NCBI GenBank assembly: GCA_038240295.1
Contig: JBBSDW010000142.1
Span: forward strand, 1 to 8,402
DNA length: 8,402 nucleotides
Source: JABDDM01 sp038240295
GTDB lineage: Bacteria > Bacteroidota > Ignavibacteria > Palsa-1295
Direction: 5' to 3'
Each line of letters opens with the position of its first letter. Position 1 is the stretch's first letter. A program made the translations under genes and the position numbers. Below, piece after piece: positions 1 through 6,685 of this stretch. The notes beneath the pieces were generated by a model, which saw only the letters and a program-made list of their open reading frames with translations, did not search any database and was not told the DNA's origin.

Positions 1-381
1 GAGATCGCATCCGCACTCGAAACGATCACCGGCGTGAAGCCCAACTTTACCTTTATCCCGCATTTGATCCCGATCACGCGCGGCATCTTTACGACGATCA
101 CTGCTGATCTGACAAACGGTTCTACGCTCGAAATAATAGAATCAGCATACGAGAAATATTACGGCGATGCGACTTTTGTGCGCTTTGCGAAGAATGGAAG
201 TCCCGAGATCAAGCACGTTGTGAATACGAATCTGATCAGCATCGGATTTTCGGAATATACGAAGAGCGGAAAGCTTGTCATTCATTCCGTCATTGACAAC
301 CTGATCAAAGGCGCAGCAGGACAGGCAGTGCAGAATATGAATCTGATGTTCGGCTTCAGTGAATGTGAAGCGCTCCGTTAA
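1..381 (+). CDS. argC: N-acetyl-gamma-glutamyl-phosphate reductase, C-terminal part (5' end outside window)
   Basis: ArgC performs the NADPH-dependent reduction of N-acetylglutamyl 5-phosphate to N-acetylglutamate semialdehyde, the third step of arginine synthesis, in the cytoplasm. The frame is open from base 1 and ends with TAA at 379-381, giving 126 residues, roughly the last third of a family whose members are about 345 residues. Visible hallmarks are PHLIPITRG at residues 20-28 (usual family form PHLxPMxRG), VNTN at 74-77, and the C-terminal signature GAAGQAVQNMN at about 104-114. The catalytic cysteine and the NADP-binding Rossmann domain lie upstream and cannot be checked. A GTG at 34 lies inside the conserved domain and is not the start. 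The gene is followed after 18 nt by argJ, the neighbour expected in an arg operon. Identity is secure; intactness of the N-terminus is unknown. Confidence 0.95.
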   Translation, partial: EIASALETITGVKPNFTFIPHLIPITRGIFTTITADLTNGSTLEIIESAYEKYYGDATFVRFAKNGSPEIKHVVNTNLISIGFSEYTKSGKLVIHSVIDNLIKGAAGQAVQNMNLMFGFSECEALR

Positions 382-390
382 TTTTTATTC
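376..390 (+). promoter_or_regulatory. ARG-box-like sequence at the argC/argJ junction (candidate)
   Basis: The core TAATTTTTATTC (379-390) matches 11 of 12 positions of the E. coli ArgR half-operator core GAATwwwwATTC. It covers the last ArgC codon, the stop and the first bases of the spacer. A very similar 15-mer lies at 7597-7611, agreeing at 12 of 15 positions. Against it: the outer operator positions do not match well, only one box is seen rather than the usual tandem pair, and AT-rich runs produce such matches by chance. The operator preference of this ArgR is not known. Confidence 0.2.
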
Positions 391-399
391 CCGAAGCCA

Positions 400-1644
400 A
401 TGCGTACAGCAATTGAACAAGAGATCACAAGCGACGTCATGACAGAGATCACGGGCGGTATCACTGCACCCAAAGGCTTTAAGGCAGCGGGCATTTACTG
501 CGGCATCCGTAAGGTCAAGAAAGATCTGATGCTGCTTGTCTCCGACGTGCCAGCAAATATTTCGGCAGTCTTCACGCAGAGCAAAACCGTCGCCGCTCCC
601 GTGATCGTAAGTCGCGAGCAGATCGCAAAAGCCAATGGCACATGCACTGCGATCGTCGTTAATAGCGGCGTTGCAAATGCCTGCACCGGCGAACGAGGAA
701 TGATGGATGCATGGCAAATGGTGCAGGCCACAGCAAGCGCGCTCAACATTCGGACCGAACAGGTTATCGTTTCTTCGACCGGTGTCATCGGGCAGTTTCT
801 TCCGATGGATAAGATCACGACGGGCATCAGCGAGATCATGAATGCCATCAGCACGGACGGCGGTCATAACGCTGCCGAAGCGATCATGACCACCGACACG
901 TACGCCAAGGAGCTTGCTGTCAATGTGCAGCTTTCATCAGGCACGATTACGATAGGCGGCATGGCAAAAGGCTCCGGAATGATCGCACCGAACATGGCAA
1001 CAATGCTCGCATTCATGACTACCGATGCTGCGATCAGCCAGCCACTCCTCGACAAGGCGTTCAAGCAGGCGATCAATAAATCTTTCAATCGCATCTCGGT
1101 CGATGGCGACACGAGCACGAACGACATGGCGTCCATTCTCGCAAACGGCGCGGCGAAGAATGCTTTGATCGAATCAGAGAATGAAGACTATGCCATCTTC
1201 TATCAGGCGCTCGAACAATCGCTCATCAAGCTTGCAAAGATGATCGTCACCGATGGCGAAGGGGCGACCAAAATCGTTGAGATCGTGGTGACTGGTACGC
1301 TAACAGACGATGACGCACTAACTGCAGCAAAGACCGTTGCCAATTCAAGCCTCGTGAAAACTGCGATCCATGGAGCCGATGCGAATTGGGGACGCATCCT
1401 TGCAGCATGTGGCCGCTCAGGCATAGATTTCGATCCCTCGCTCGCCGAAATTTATTTTGACGAGATGCCGGTGCTGCTCAAGAATTACAACATCGTGCTC
1501 GACGAAGCTCGCGCGCTGGAGATCCTCAAAAAGGATTCGCTCATCATTTCAATCTCGCTCGGTGCGGGCACGGGCAAAGCGAACTTCTGGACCTGCGATC
1601 TCTCGAAAGAATACGTGCACATCAACGCAAGCTACCGTTCATGA
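400..1644 (+). CDS. argJ: Glutamate N-acetyltransferase / possible N-acetylglutamate synthase (ArgJ)
   Basis: ArgJ transfers the acetyl group from N-acetylornithine to glutamate, releasing ornithine and regenerating N-acetylglutamate, so the pathway runs as a cycle. The 414-residue product has the family length and all landmarks: GGITAPKGF at 19-27, NSGVANACTG at 88-97, the oxyanion-hole motif STGVIG at 126-131, and KGSGMIAPNMATMLAF at 190-205. In the last, autocleavage before Thr201 frees the nucleophile and splits the protein into alpha and beta chains. DGDTSTND at 235-242 and a C-terminus ending NASYRS also fit. From memory it resembles the Bacillus-type enzyme, which is bifunctional (also acetyl-CoA dependent), so it may prime the cycle as well; this is inference. 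The start at 400 gives 18 residues before GGITAP, as in Bacillus. ATG at 439 is a possible alternative, and neither has a Shine-Dalgarno sequence. The stop overlaps the argB start by 4 nt. Confidence 0.96.
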   Translation: MRTAIEQEITSDVMTEITGGITAPKGFKAAGIYCGIRKVKKDLMLLVSDVPANISAVFTQSKTVAAPVIVSREQIAKANGTCTAIVVNSGVANACTGERGMMDAWQMVQATASALNIRTEQVIVSSTGVIGQFLPMDKITTGISEIMNAISTDGGHNAAEAIMTTDTYAKELAVNVQLSSGTITIGGMAKGSGMIAPNMATMLAFMTTDAAISQPLLDKAFKQAINKSFNRISVDGDTSTNDMASILANGAAKNALIESENEDYAIFYQALEQSLIKLAKMIVTDGEGATKIVEIVVTGTLTDDDALTAAKTVANSSLVKTAIHGADANWGRILAACGRSGIDFDPSLAEIYFDEMPVLLKNYNIVLDEARALEILKKDSLIISISLGAGTGKANFWTCDLSKEYVHINASYRS

Positions 1645-2522
1645 TGCAAAAAGAGGAAGTACTCATCGAGGCGCTCCCGTACATTCAGACGTATGAGGGC
1701 AAGACCTTTGTCATTAAATACGGCGGCGCAGCGATGACCGAGCAGGCGCTCAAGGCGTCGTTCACAAAGGATGTAACCCTCCTTCGGAAGATCGGCATCA
1801 ACATCGTGATCGTCCACGGCGGCGGACGTGAGATCACCGATCTCTCGACAAAGCTTGGCATCGAAACCGAATTTATCAACGGCCAGCGCAAGACGAACGA
1901 GGAGACGATCAAGGTCGTCATGATGACACTCGCCGGGAGCCTCAACAAAGAGATCACAGGCCTTATCAATCAGTGGGGCGGCAACGCGCTCGGACTCTGC
2001 GGCGTCGATAACAATCTGATCAAAGCGCAAAAGCAGCCGAACGATGATGGCGTTGATCTGGGACTCGTTGGAGAGGTCGCGACGGTGAATGTCGCTTTCC
2101 TCAATTCGCTCCTTAGCCAAGGTCTTATTCCAGTAATTGCGCCGGTTGGCGTTGGGGAATCTGGCGAACTTTATAACATCAATGCCGATCTTGCTGCAGG
2201 TTCGATCGCTCAAGCGCTCAAGGCCGAGAAGCTTGTTTACCTGAGCGATACCGAGGGCGTGATCGTCGAAGCTAAACTTGCCTCGACGCTTACCCAAAGC
2301 CGCGCCGAGCAGCTTATCGAGTGGGGCGTGATCGGAGGAGGCATGATCCCGAAAGTGGAATCGGCTTTCGATGCACTCAATGGCGGTGTGCACAAAGTCC
2401 ACTTTATCAATGGTAAGGTCAAGCATTCGCTCTTACTCGAGATCTTCACCGACGAAGGCGTCGGCACGCAGATCATCCGCGACGAAATATCAGCAACCGC
2501 TGAACACGCTCTCGCTCAATAA
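1641..2522 (+). CDS. argB: Acetylglutamate kinase, probably arginine-inhibited hexameric type
   Basis: ArgB phosphorylates N-acetylglutamate with ATP, the second and usually rate-controlling step. The 293-residue protein is a single amino-acid-kinase domain: Lys26 in KYGGAAM (26-32), HGGG at 59-62, GQRKT at 81-85, NINAD at 179-183 with Asp183, and Lys238 in GGMIPK, matching the catalytic Lys/Asp/Lys set. Two traits mark the feedback-inhibited class: an N-terminal helix of about 20 residues before the core (LIEALPYI) and the C-terminal arginine-site motif HSLLLEIFTDEGVGT (262-276). Short unregulated enzymes such as that of E. coli lack both. The start is ATGATG: the first ATG overlaps the argJ stop as ATGA, the second as TGATG. 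Either implies translational coupling and they differ by one Met. HGGGREI has Arg where Pro is most common; related bacteria show Lys or Arg there, as far as I recall. Confidence 0.96.
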   Translation: MMQKEEVLIEALPYIQTYEGKTFVIKYGGAAMTEQALKASFTKDVTLLRKIGINIVIVHGGGREITDLSTKLGIETEFINGQRKTNEETIKVVMMTLAGSLNKEITGLINQWGGNALGLCGVDNNLIKAQKQPNDDGVDLGLVGEVATVNVAFLNSLLSQGLIPVIAPVGVGESGELYNINADLAAGSIAQALKAEKLVYLSDTEGVIVEAKLASTLTQSRAEQLIEWGVIGGGMIPKVESAFDALNGGVHKVHFINGKVKHSLLLEIFTDEGVGTQIIRDEISATAEHALAQ

Positions 2523-2540
2523 TTTTTCACTCAACGCGCA

Positions 2541-3509
2541 ATGAAGAAAGATCTCTTAAGTTTATTCGATCTCGACCAGGAAGAATTGTTCGAGTTGCTA
2601 TCGCTCACCGATACGCTTCGCATGACGCGACGCCATCAGCCGATGCTCGGCAAGACTGCCGCGCTGCTCTTTCAGAAGCCGTCACTCCGCACACGTGTGT
2701 CGTTCGAGGTTGGCGTTTCGCAGCTTGGCGGATCTTCGATCTTCATGGGCAATGAAGGCGTGGGCCTCGGTGTCCGCGAATCCGTGAGCGATGTCGCGCA
2801 GGTGCTTTCTGGATATGTCGATGTGATCATCGCAAGGCTATTCGAGCATTCGCTCGTCGAAGAACTCGCTCAGTCTGCGAACATCCCCGTGATCAACGCA
2901 TTGACCGATCTTTCGCATCCGTGTCAGATCCTTGCCGATATTTATACGATCCAGCAGCATGGCAAGCTCACGCCGGATCTCAAGGTTGCGTTCATTGGCG
3001 ATGGCAATAACGTCGCCAATAGCTGGATCGAACTTGCCGGTATTATCCCGATGCACTTCGCGCTTGCGCATCCCGAAGGGTATGGACCCGACAGGAACAT
3101 TCTTGCAAAGGCACGCGCTGCCGGACTGAGCACGATCGAATGCGTCAACGATCCGAAGGCCGCGGCAGAGAATGCGGACGTGCTCTATACCGACGTCTGG
3201 ATGAGCATGGGTCAGGAGACGGAAGGCCGCGAGCGCGAAGCGATCTTTAAGGAATTTCAGATCAACGATTCGTTACTCGTCGGGTCGGTAAGCGATTCGC
3301 TCGTCATGCATTGTCTGCCGGCCCATCGCGATCAGGAGATCACGCATGCGGCAATGACATGCAAGCATTCCGTAATTTTCGAACAGGCTGAGAACCGCTT
3401 GCACGCGCAGAAAGCAATTCTCGCGAAGCTTGTCGGCCATCTCACTGGGGTTCCAAAATATGAGCCGGTCGAGTGGCAGAATGCTGCACACGAAGCCGTC
3501 ACGGCATAA
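2541..3509 (+). CDS. argF: Ornithine carbamoyltransferase
   Basis: ArgF joins carbamoyl phosphate and ornithine to make citrulline. The 322-residue length is typical. The carbamoyl-phosphate site is visible as SLRTR at 48-52 (classic form STRTR, Leu at the second place being a common variant) and HPCQ at 126-129. The ornithine site is visible as DVWMSMG at 218-224, and the catalytic cysteine lies in HCLP at 257-260. The intact SMG loop argues for ornithine rather than the N-acetyl- or N-succinylornithine substrates of some Bacteroidota and Xanthomonas relatives, although a structural alignment would settle this better. The ATG at 2541 opens a typical N-terminus (MKKDLLSLFDL) and lies 18 nt after the argB stop. 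No Shine-Dalgarno sequence is present. The stop is 3 nt before argR. Confidence 0.95.
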   Translation: MKKDLLSLFDLDQEELFELLSLTDTLRMTRRHQPMLGKTAALLFQKPSLRTRVSFEVGVSQLGGSSIFMGNEGVGLGVRESVSDVAQVLSGYVDVIIARLFEHSLVEELAQSANIPVINALTDLSHPCQILADIYTIQQHGKLTPDLKVAFIGDGNNVANSWIELAGIIPMHFALAHPEGYGPDRNILAKARAAGLSTIECVNDPKAAAENADVLYTDVWMSMGQETEGREREAIFKEFQINDSLLVGSVSDSLVMHCLPAHRDQEITHAAMTCKHSVIFEQAENRLHAQKAILAKLVGHLTGVPKYEPVEWQNAAHEAVTA

Positions 3510-3512
3510 GCA

Positions 3513-3962
3513 ATGAATAAGCAGAGCAGGCAATTTCGGATCAAAGAGATCATCACGAAGCGTGCGATTCCAAGCCAGGATGAATTAGGCGAGGTGCTTC
3601 GGAAGGCCGGGGTTGACGTGACGCAGGCCACACTTTCGCGCGATCTCAAGGAGATGGGCGTGAGCAGGATCCATAGCTCGGAAGGTGCACGCTATAGCGT
3701 ACTGAACGATGCGGCCGACGATGTTCGGCTCAAGACATTTCTGAGTTACGAGATCGAGTCGATCGAATACAACGAGGCGATGGTCGTGATCAAAACGCTT
3801 ACAGGCCGCGCACAAGGCGTTGCAGAACTTATCGATGGAATGAATAGCCCGCTGGTGCTCGCCACACTCGCGGGCGATAACACGATCTTCGTGGCGCCCA
3901 GAAGCATAGAGAAGATCGAGAAATTAGTGAAGATGATCCGCGAATATGTCGCGGCCAAATAA
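3513..3962 (+). CDS. argR: Arginine repressor/regulator ArgR
   Basis: ArgR/AhrC-family regulator that binds operator DNA as an arginine-loaded hexamer and represses biosynthesis genes. The 149-residue length is standard. The N-terminal winged helix carries SQDELGEVLRKAG (21-33) and the recognition helix VTQATLSRDL (36-45), whose Ser-Arg pair contacts DNA in E. coli. The C-terminal oligomerisation and arginine-binding domain shows TGRAQGVAELID (97-108) and GDNT (121-124). Most family members have GDDT here, with two acidic residues contacting arginine; the second is Asn in this protein. The gene starts 3 nt after the argF stop, so it is almost certainly cotranscribed with the genes it should control, giving an autoregulatory loop. 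The window contains only weak operator candidates (376-390 and 7597-7611); the main operator is expected upstream of argC, outside the window. Confidence 0.94.
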   Translation: MNKQSRQFRIKEIITKRAIPSQDELGEVLRKAGVDVTQATLSRDLKEMGVSRIHSSEGARYSVLNDAADDVRLKTFLSYEIESIEYNEAMVVIKTLTGRAQGVAELIDGMNSPLVLATLAGDNTIFVAPRSIEKIEKLVKMIREYVAAK

Positions 3963-3984
3963 ATTTATAGAACTGCAAATTAAA

Positions 3985-3994
3985 GTAGAGTAGC
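3985..3994 (+). repeat. Short spacer repeat GTAGAGTAGC before argG
   Basis: The 38-nt argR-argG spacer contains GTAGAGTAGC ending 6 nt before the argG start. The equally long argG-argH spacer has GTAGAATAGC at 5275-5284, 9 of 10 identical, each preceded closely by TAAA. The copies are offset by 14 nt relative to their downstream starts, so this is not one fixed ribosome-binding element. TAGAGT/TAGAAT resembles a -10 hexamer, but no matching -35 is evident. Function unknown and chance possible. Confidence 0.25.
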
Positions 3995-4000
3995 AACACA

Positions 4001-5266
4001 ATGAGCAAAGAGCGTATCGCACTCGCATTTTCGGGCGGACTCGACACTACCGTCATTCTCAAATGGCTTGAAGAACATTACGACGCTGACGTTATCACCG
4101 TGACCGGTGATCTCGGTCAGCAGAAAGAACTTATTGGCGTTGAAGCCAAAGCACATGCGCTCGGCGCGGCAGGAGTTTACATTCTCGATCTCAAAGAAGA
4201 ATTTGCGAAAGACTATATTTTCCCAGCATTGAAATCGGGCGCACTCTATGAAGGCTCTTACCCGATGGCCACCGCGCTCGGTCGTCCTCTTCTCGCAAAA
4301 GTCCTCGCGGAAGTTGCACGACTCGAACATTGCACCGCAGTTGCTCATGGCTGCACAGGCAAAGGCAACGACCAAATTCGTTTTGAAGCTGGCATTGCTG
4401 CGCTTGCGCCGGATGTGAAAGTTATCGCACCGGTTCGTGAATGGGAATTCCGTTCGCGCGAAGATGAGATCGCCTATTGCGAGCGTCGCGGCATTCAGGT
4501 TTCGGCTACAAAAGCGAGCCCTTATTCCATCGATGAGAATATGTGGGGCACGAGCATCGAATGCGGTGCGCTTGAAGATCCGCGCGTTGTGCCCCCGGCC
4601 GATGCCTATCAGCGAACCACCGATCCCGAGCATGCGCCAGACAGTCCGACGAGCGTACAGATCGAATTCAAACAGGGCGAGCCCGTAGCGCTCGACGGTC
4701 ATAAACTTTCTCCAGTCGAACTCATTCAGGCGCTAAATCAGATTGCTGGTGCGAATGGCGTCGGACGTTTGGATCTCGTGGAGAATCGTTTGGTCGGGAT
4801 CAAATCGCGCGAGATCTATGAAGCTCCGGCTGCGCTTACGCTCCATTTCGCGCTTCGTGAACTTGAGCGCCTGACACTTGACAAAGCAACCGCACATTAC
4901 AAAGCGAAGATCGCACTCGATTATGCAGACCTGATCTACAACGGTCTCTGGTTCACACCGCTTCGCACGGCTTTCGATGCTTTCGTAACGGATGCAATGA
5001 AACCAGTCAACGGATTTGTGACAGTCAAGCTCTTCAAGGGTAACATCACCGTACAGGAGCGCTGGTCACCCAATTCGCTTTATGATCTCAATCTCGCAAG
5101 CTACACAGAGCTTGACAAATTTGATCACGCCGCAAGCGAAGGATTCTCGAAGATCTATTCGCTGCCGATCAAGACATACGCGAAGGTGAACGGCGAAGTT
5201 GGCAACCCATCCGGCGCTGGCTCGAAGGTGTTCGAAGCATTCGCGGCATCGCTTCTTCAACACTAA
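4001..5266 (+). CDS. argG: Argininosuccinate synthase
   Basis: ArgG condenses citrulline with aspartate, using ATP (to AMP and PPi), to make argininosuccinate. The 421-residue protein begins with the N-type ATP pyrophosphatase PP-loop, AFSGGLDTT at 9-17 (usual AYSGGLDTS). The second nucleotide and citrulline region, HGCTGKGNDQIRFE, lies at 116-129. SPYSIDENMWG at about 173-183 and a C-terminal oligomerisation arm complete the family pattern. The length is near the usual 400. The ATG at 4001 places the PP-loop 10 residues from the N-terminus, as expected. Arginine codons favour CGT (about nine of sixteen by hand), whereas argF uses mostly CGC; this may reflect higher expression. It follows argR after 38 nt with no Shine-Dalgarno sequence. 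An internal promoter in that gap is possible but not shown. Confidence 0.96.
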   Translation: MSKERIALAFSGGLDTTVILKWLEEHYDADVITVTGDLGQQKELIGVEAKAHALGAAGVYILDLKEEFAKDYIFPALKSGALYEGSYPMATALGRPLLAKVLAEVARLEHCTAVAHGCTGKGNDQIRFEAGIAALAPDVKVIAPVREWEFRSREDEIAYCERRGIQVSATKASPYSIDENMWGTSIECGALEDPRVVPPADAYQRTTDPEHAPDSPTSVQIEFKQGEPVALDGHKLSPVELIQALNQIAGANGVGRLDLVENRLVGIKSREIYEAPAALTLHFALRELERLTLDKATAHYKAKIALDYADLIYNGLWFTPLRTAFDAFVTDAMKPVNGFVTVKLFKGNITVQERWSPNSLYDLNLASYTELDKFDHAASEGFSKIYSLPIKTYAKVNGEVGNPSGAGSKVFEAFAASLLQH

Positions 5267-5274
5267 CTTAAAAC

Positions 5275-5284
5275 GTAGAATAGC
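5275..5284 (+). repeat. Short spacer repeat GTAGAATAGC before argH
   Basis: Second copy of the spacer element described at 3985-3994, with one mismatch (A for G at position 6). It lies in the 38-nt argG-argH gap, 20 nt before the argH start. The embedded TAGAAT agrees with the sigma-70 -10 consensus at five of six positions, but no -35 is visible at the proper distance. Confidence 0.25.
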
Positions 5285-5304
5285 GATAACAGCTTCAGCA
5301 CTGA

Positions 5305-6675
5305 ATGGCAAAGAAAGCTTTGTGGTCTGGGCGGTTCCGAGAACCGCTCTCGACTCCGGCCTTTGAGTTCTCTAAATCGGTCCACATTGACGGCAAGCTT
5401 TGGCGCGAGGACATCGAAGGCAGCCTCGCGCATGTTGCGATGCTCGGTGCGCAGGGTATCATCTCGAAGCAGGATTCCGCAAAGATCGCACGCGGATTAA
5501 AAGAGATCGCAAAGGAGCTTGAATCGAATACGTTCAAGTTCACTGACGAAATGGAAGACATTCATCTTGCGATCGAGACACGTTTGATCGAGAAGATCGG
5601 TCCCGTCGGTGGCAAACTTCACACTGGCCGTAGTCGTAACGATCAGGTCGCGCTGGATGAACGGCTTTATTTGCGTAGCGCCGTCGCAGGACTTCGGGTA
5701 GCGATCAAGCAGCTTCAATCGGCGCTGCTCACCCAAGCCAAAGTTCATCTGACGACCATCATGCCCGGCTACACACACCTGCAGCGTGCGCAGCCTGTAT
5801 TGCTAAGCCATCATTTGCTTGCCTATGTCGCAATGCTTGGCCGCGATGACGAGCGATTAGCCGAGTGCGCAAAACGAGCGAACCTCTCCCCTCTTGGCGC
5901 AGCAGCTTTGGCCGGAACATCTTATCCGCTCGATCGAAAGTCGGTTGCAACTGCGCTCGGCTTTCGCGGCATCGTTCAAAGTTCGATCGATGCCGTGAGC
6001 GACCGCGATCATGTGATCGAACTTGCATCGAACTGCAGCATCATCATGATGCACTTGTCGCGCATGGCAGAAGAGCTTATCCTCTGGGCGAGCCGCGAGT
6101 TTGGGTTTGTCACCATGAGCGACAGCGTCTCGACCGGCAGCAGCATCATGCCTCAAAAGAAAAATCCGGACATGACAGAACTTGTCCGCGGCAAAACAGG
6201 GCGAGTGTATGGCGATCTCTTTTCGCTGCTCACGATCATGAAGGGTTTGCCGCTCGCTTATAATCGCGACATGCAGGAGGACAAAGAGCCGATGTTCGAT
6301 GCGGTCGATACAACGACGACATCACTTGAGATCATGGCCGAAGTGATCGCGTCAAACATCTATAATGTTGAGAGGATGAAGGCTTCCATTCAATCCGACC
6401 ACCTCACGGCCACCGAACTCGCCGATTATCTCGTCCGACAAGGTCTACCCTTTCGAGATGCACACGAGGTAACGGGGAAGGTTGTGAGCCATGCTGAGGA
6501 GAATCACATGGGGCTTCGAGAAATACCAATCGAAACTCTGAAAGCGTTTTCGAAGCTGATCAAGAAAGATATTTATGCTTATCTCGACCCGGAAAAAAGT
6601 ATTGCGATGAAGGCGACTGCGGGAAGCACATCACTAAAGGAAGTGAAAAAGCAGATTGCGTACTGGGAGACTTAA
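5305..6675 (+). CDS. argH: Argininosuccinate lyase
   Basis: ArgH splits argininosuccinate into arginine and fumarate, completing the pathway. The 456-residue protein is a full-length member of the fumarase/aspartase superfamily. Its three conserved blocks are HTGRSRNDQ (106-114), PGYTHLQRAQPV (154-165) with the acid/base histidine, and the superfamily signature GSSIMPQKKNPD (278-289), whose loop serine acts as catalytic base. DRDHVIE at 233-239 is also conserved. The N-terminus, AKKALWSGRF, is standard for the family and supports the ATG at 5305. It is the last gene of the visible operon; its TAA lies 10 nt from the stop codon of the convergent dapF. No hairpin plus T-run terminator is apparent there, so the transcript may run into dapF as antisense RNA. 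Confidence 0.96.
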   Translation: MAKKALWSGRFREPLSTPAFEFSKSVHIDGKLWREDIEGSLAHVAMLGAQGIISKQDSAKIARGLKEIAKELESNTFKFTDEMEDIHLAIETRLIEKIGPVGGKLHTGRSRNDQVALDERLYLRSAVAGLRVAIKQLQSALLTQAKVHLTTIMPGYTHLQRAQPVLLSHHLLAYVAMLGRDDERLAECAKRANLSPLGAAALAGTSYPLDRKSVATALGFRGIVQSSIDAVSDRDHVIELASNCSIIMMHLSRMAEELILWASREFGFVTMSDSVSTGSSIMPQKKNPDMTELVRGKTGRVYGDLFSLLTIMKGLPLAYNRDMQEDKEPMFDAVDTTTTSLEIMAEVIASNIYNVERMKASIQSDHLTATELADYLVRQGLPFRDAHEVTGKVVSHAEENHMGLREIPIETLKAFSKLIKKDIYAYLDPEKSIAMKATAGSTSLKEVKKQIAYWET

Positions 6676-6685
6676 AGGAACCGTG

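Noticed and set aside
1821..1835. Arg in HGGGREI of ArgB as a loss-of-function change
   Set aside because: The glycines and catalytic Lys/Asp residues are intact and, to my recollection, a basic residue occurs at this place in related kinases.
1632..2426. Long open reading frame antisense to argB (264 codons)
   Set aside because: argB on the other strand has full family motifs through this region. The antisense frame has no recognisable domain, and its openness follows from the codon bias of argB.
2541..3509. argF as an N-acetyl- or N-succinylornithine carbamoyltransferase
   Set aside because: The DxxxSMG ornithine loop and the HCLP motif are intact. ArgJ in the operon supplies free ornithine, so plain ornithine is the simplest substrate.
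4025..4051. AFSGGLDTT in ArgG as a defective PP-loop (usual AYSGGLDTS)
   Set aside because: Tyr to Phe and Ser to Thr are conservative, and SGGLDT, the phosphate-binding core, is unchanged.
3980..4702. Long open reading frame antisense to argG (240 codons)
   Set aside because: It overlaps the conserved core of argG, its Cys/Phe-rich translation looks like a shadow frame, and it has no start-site signals.
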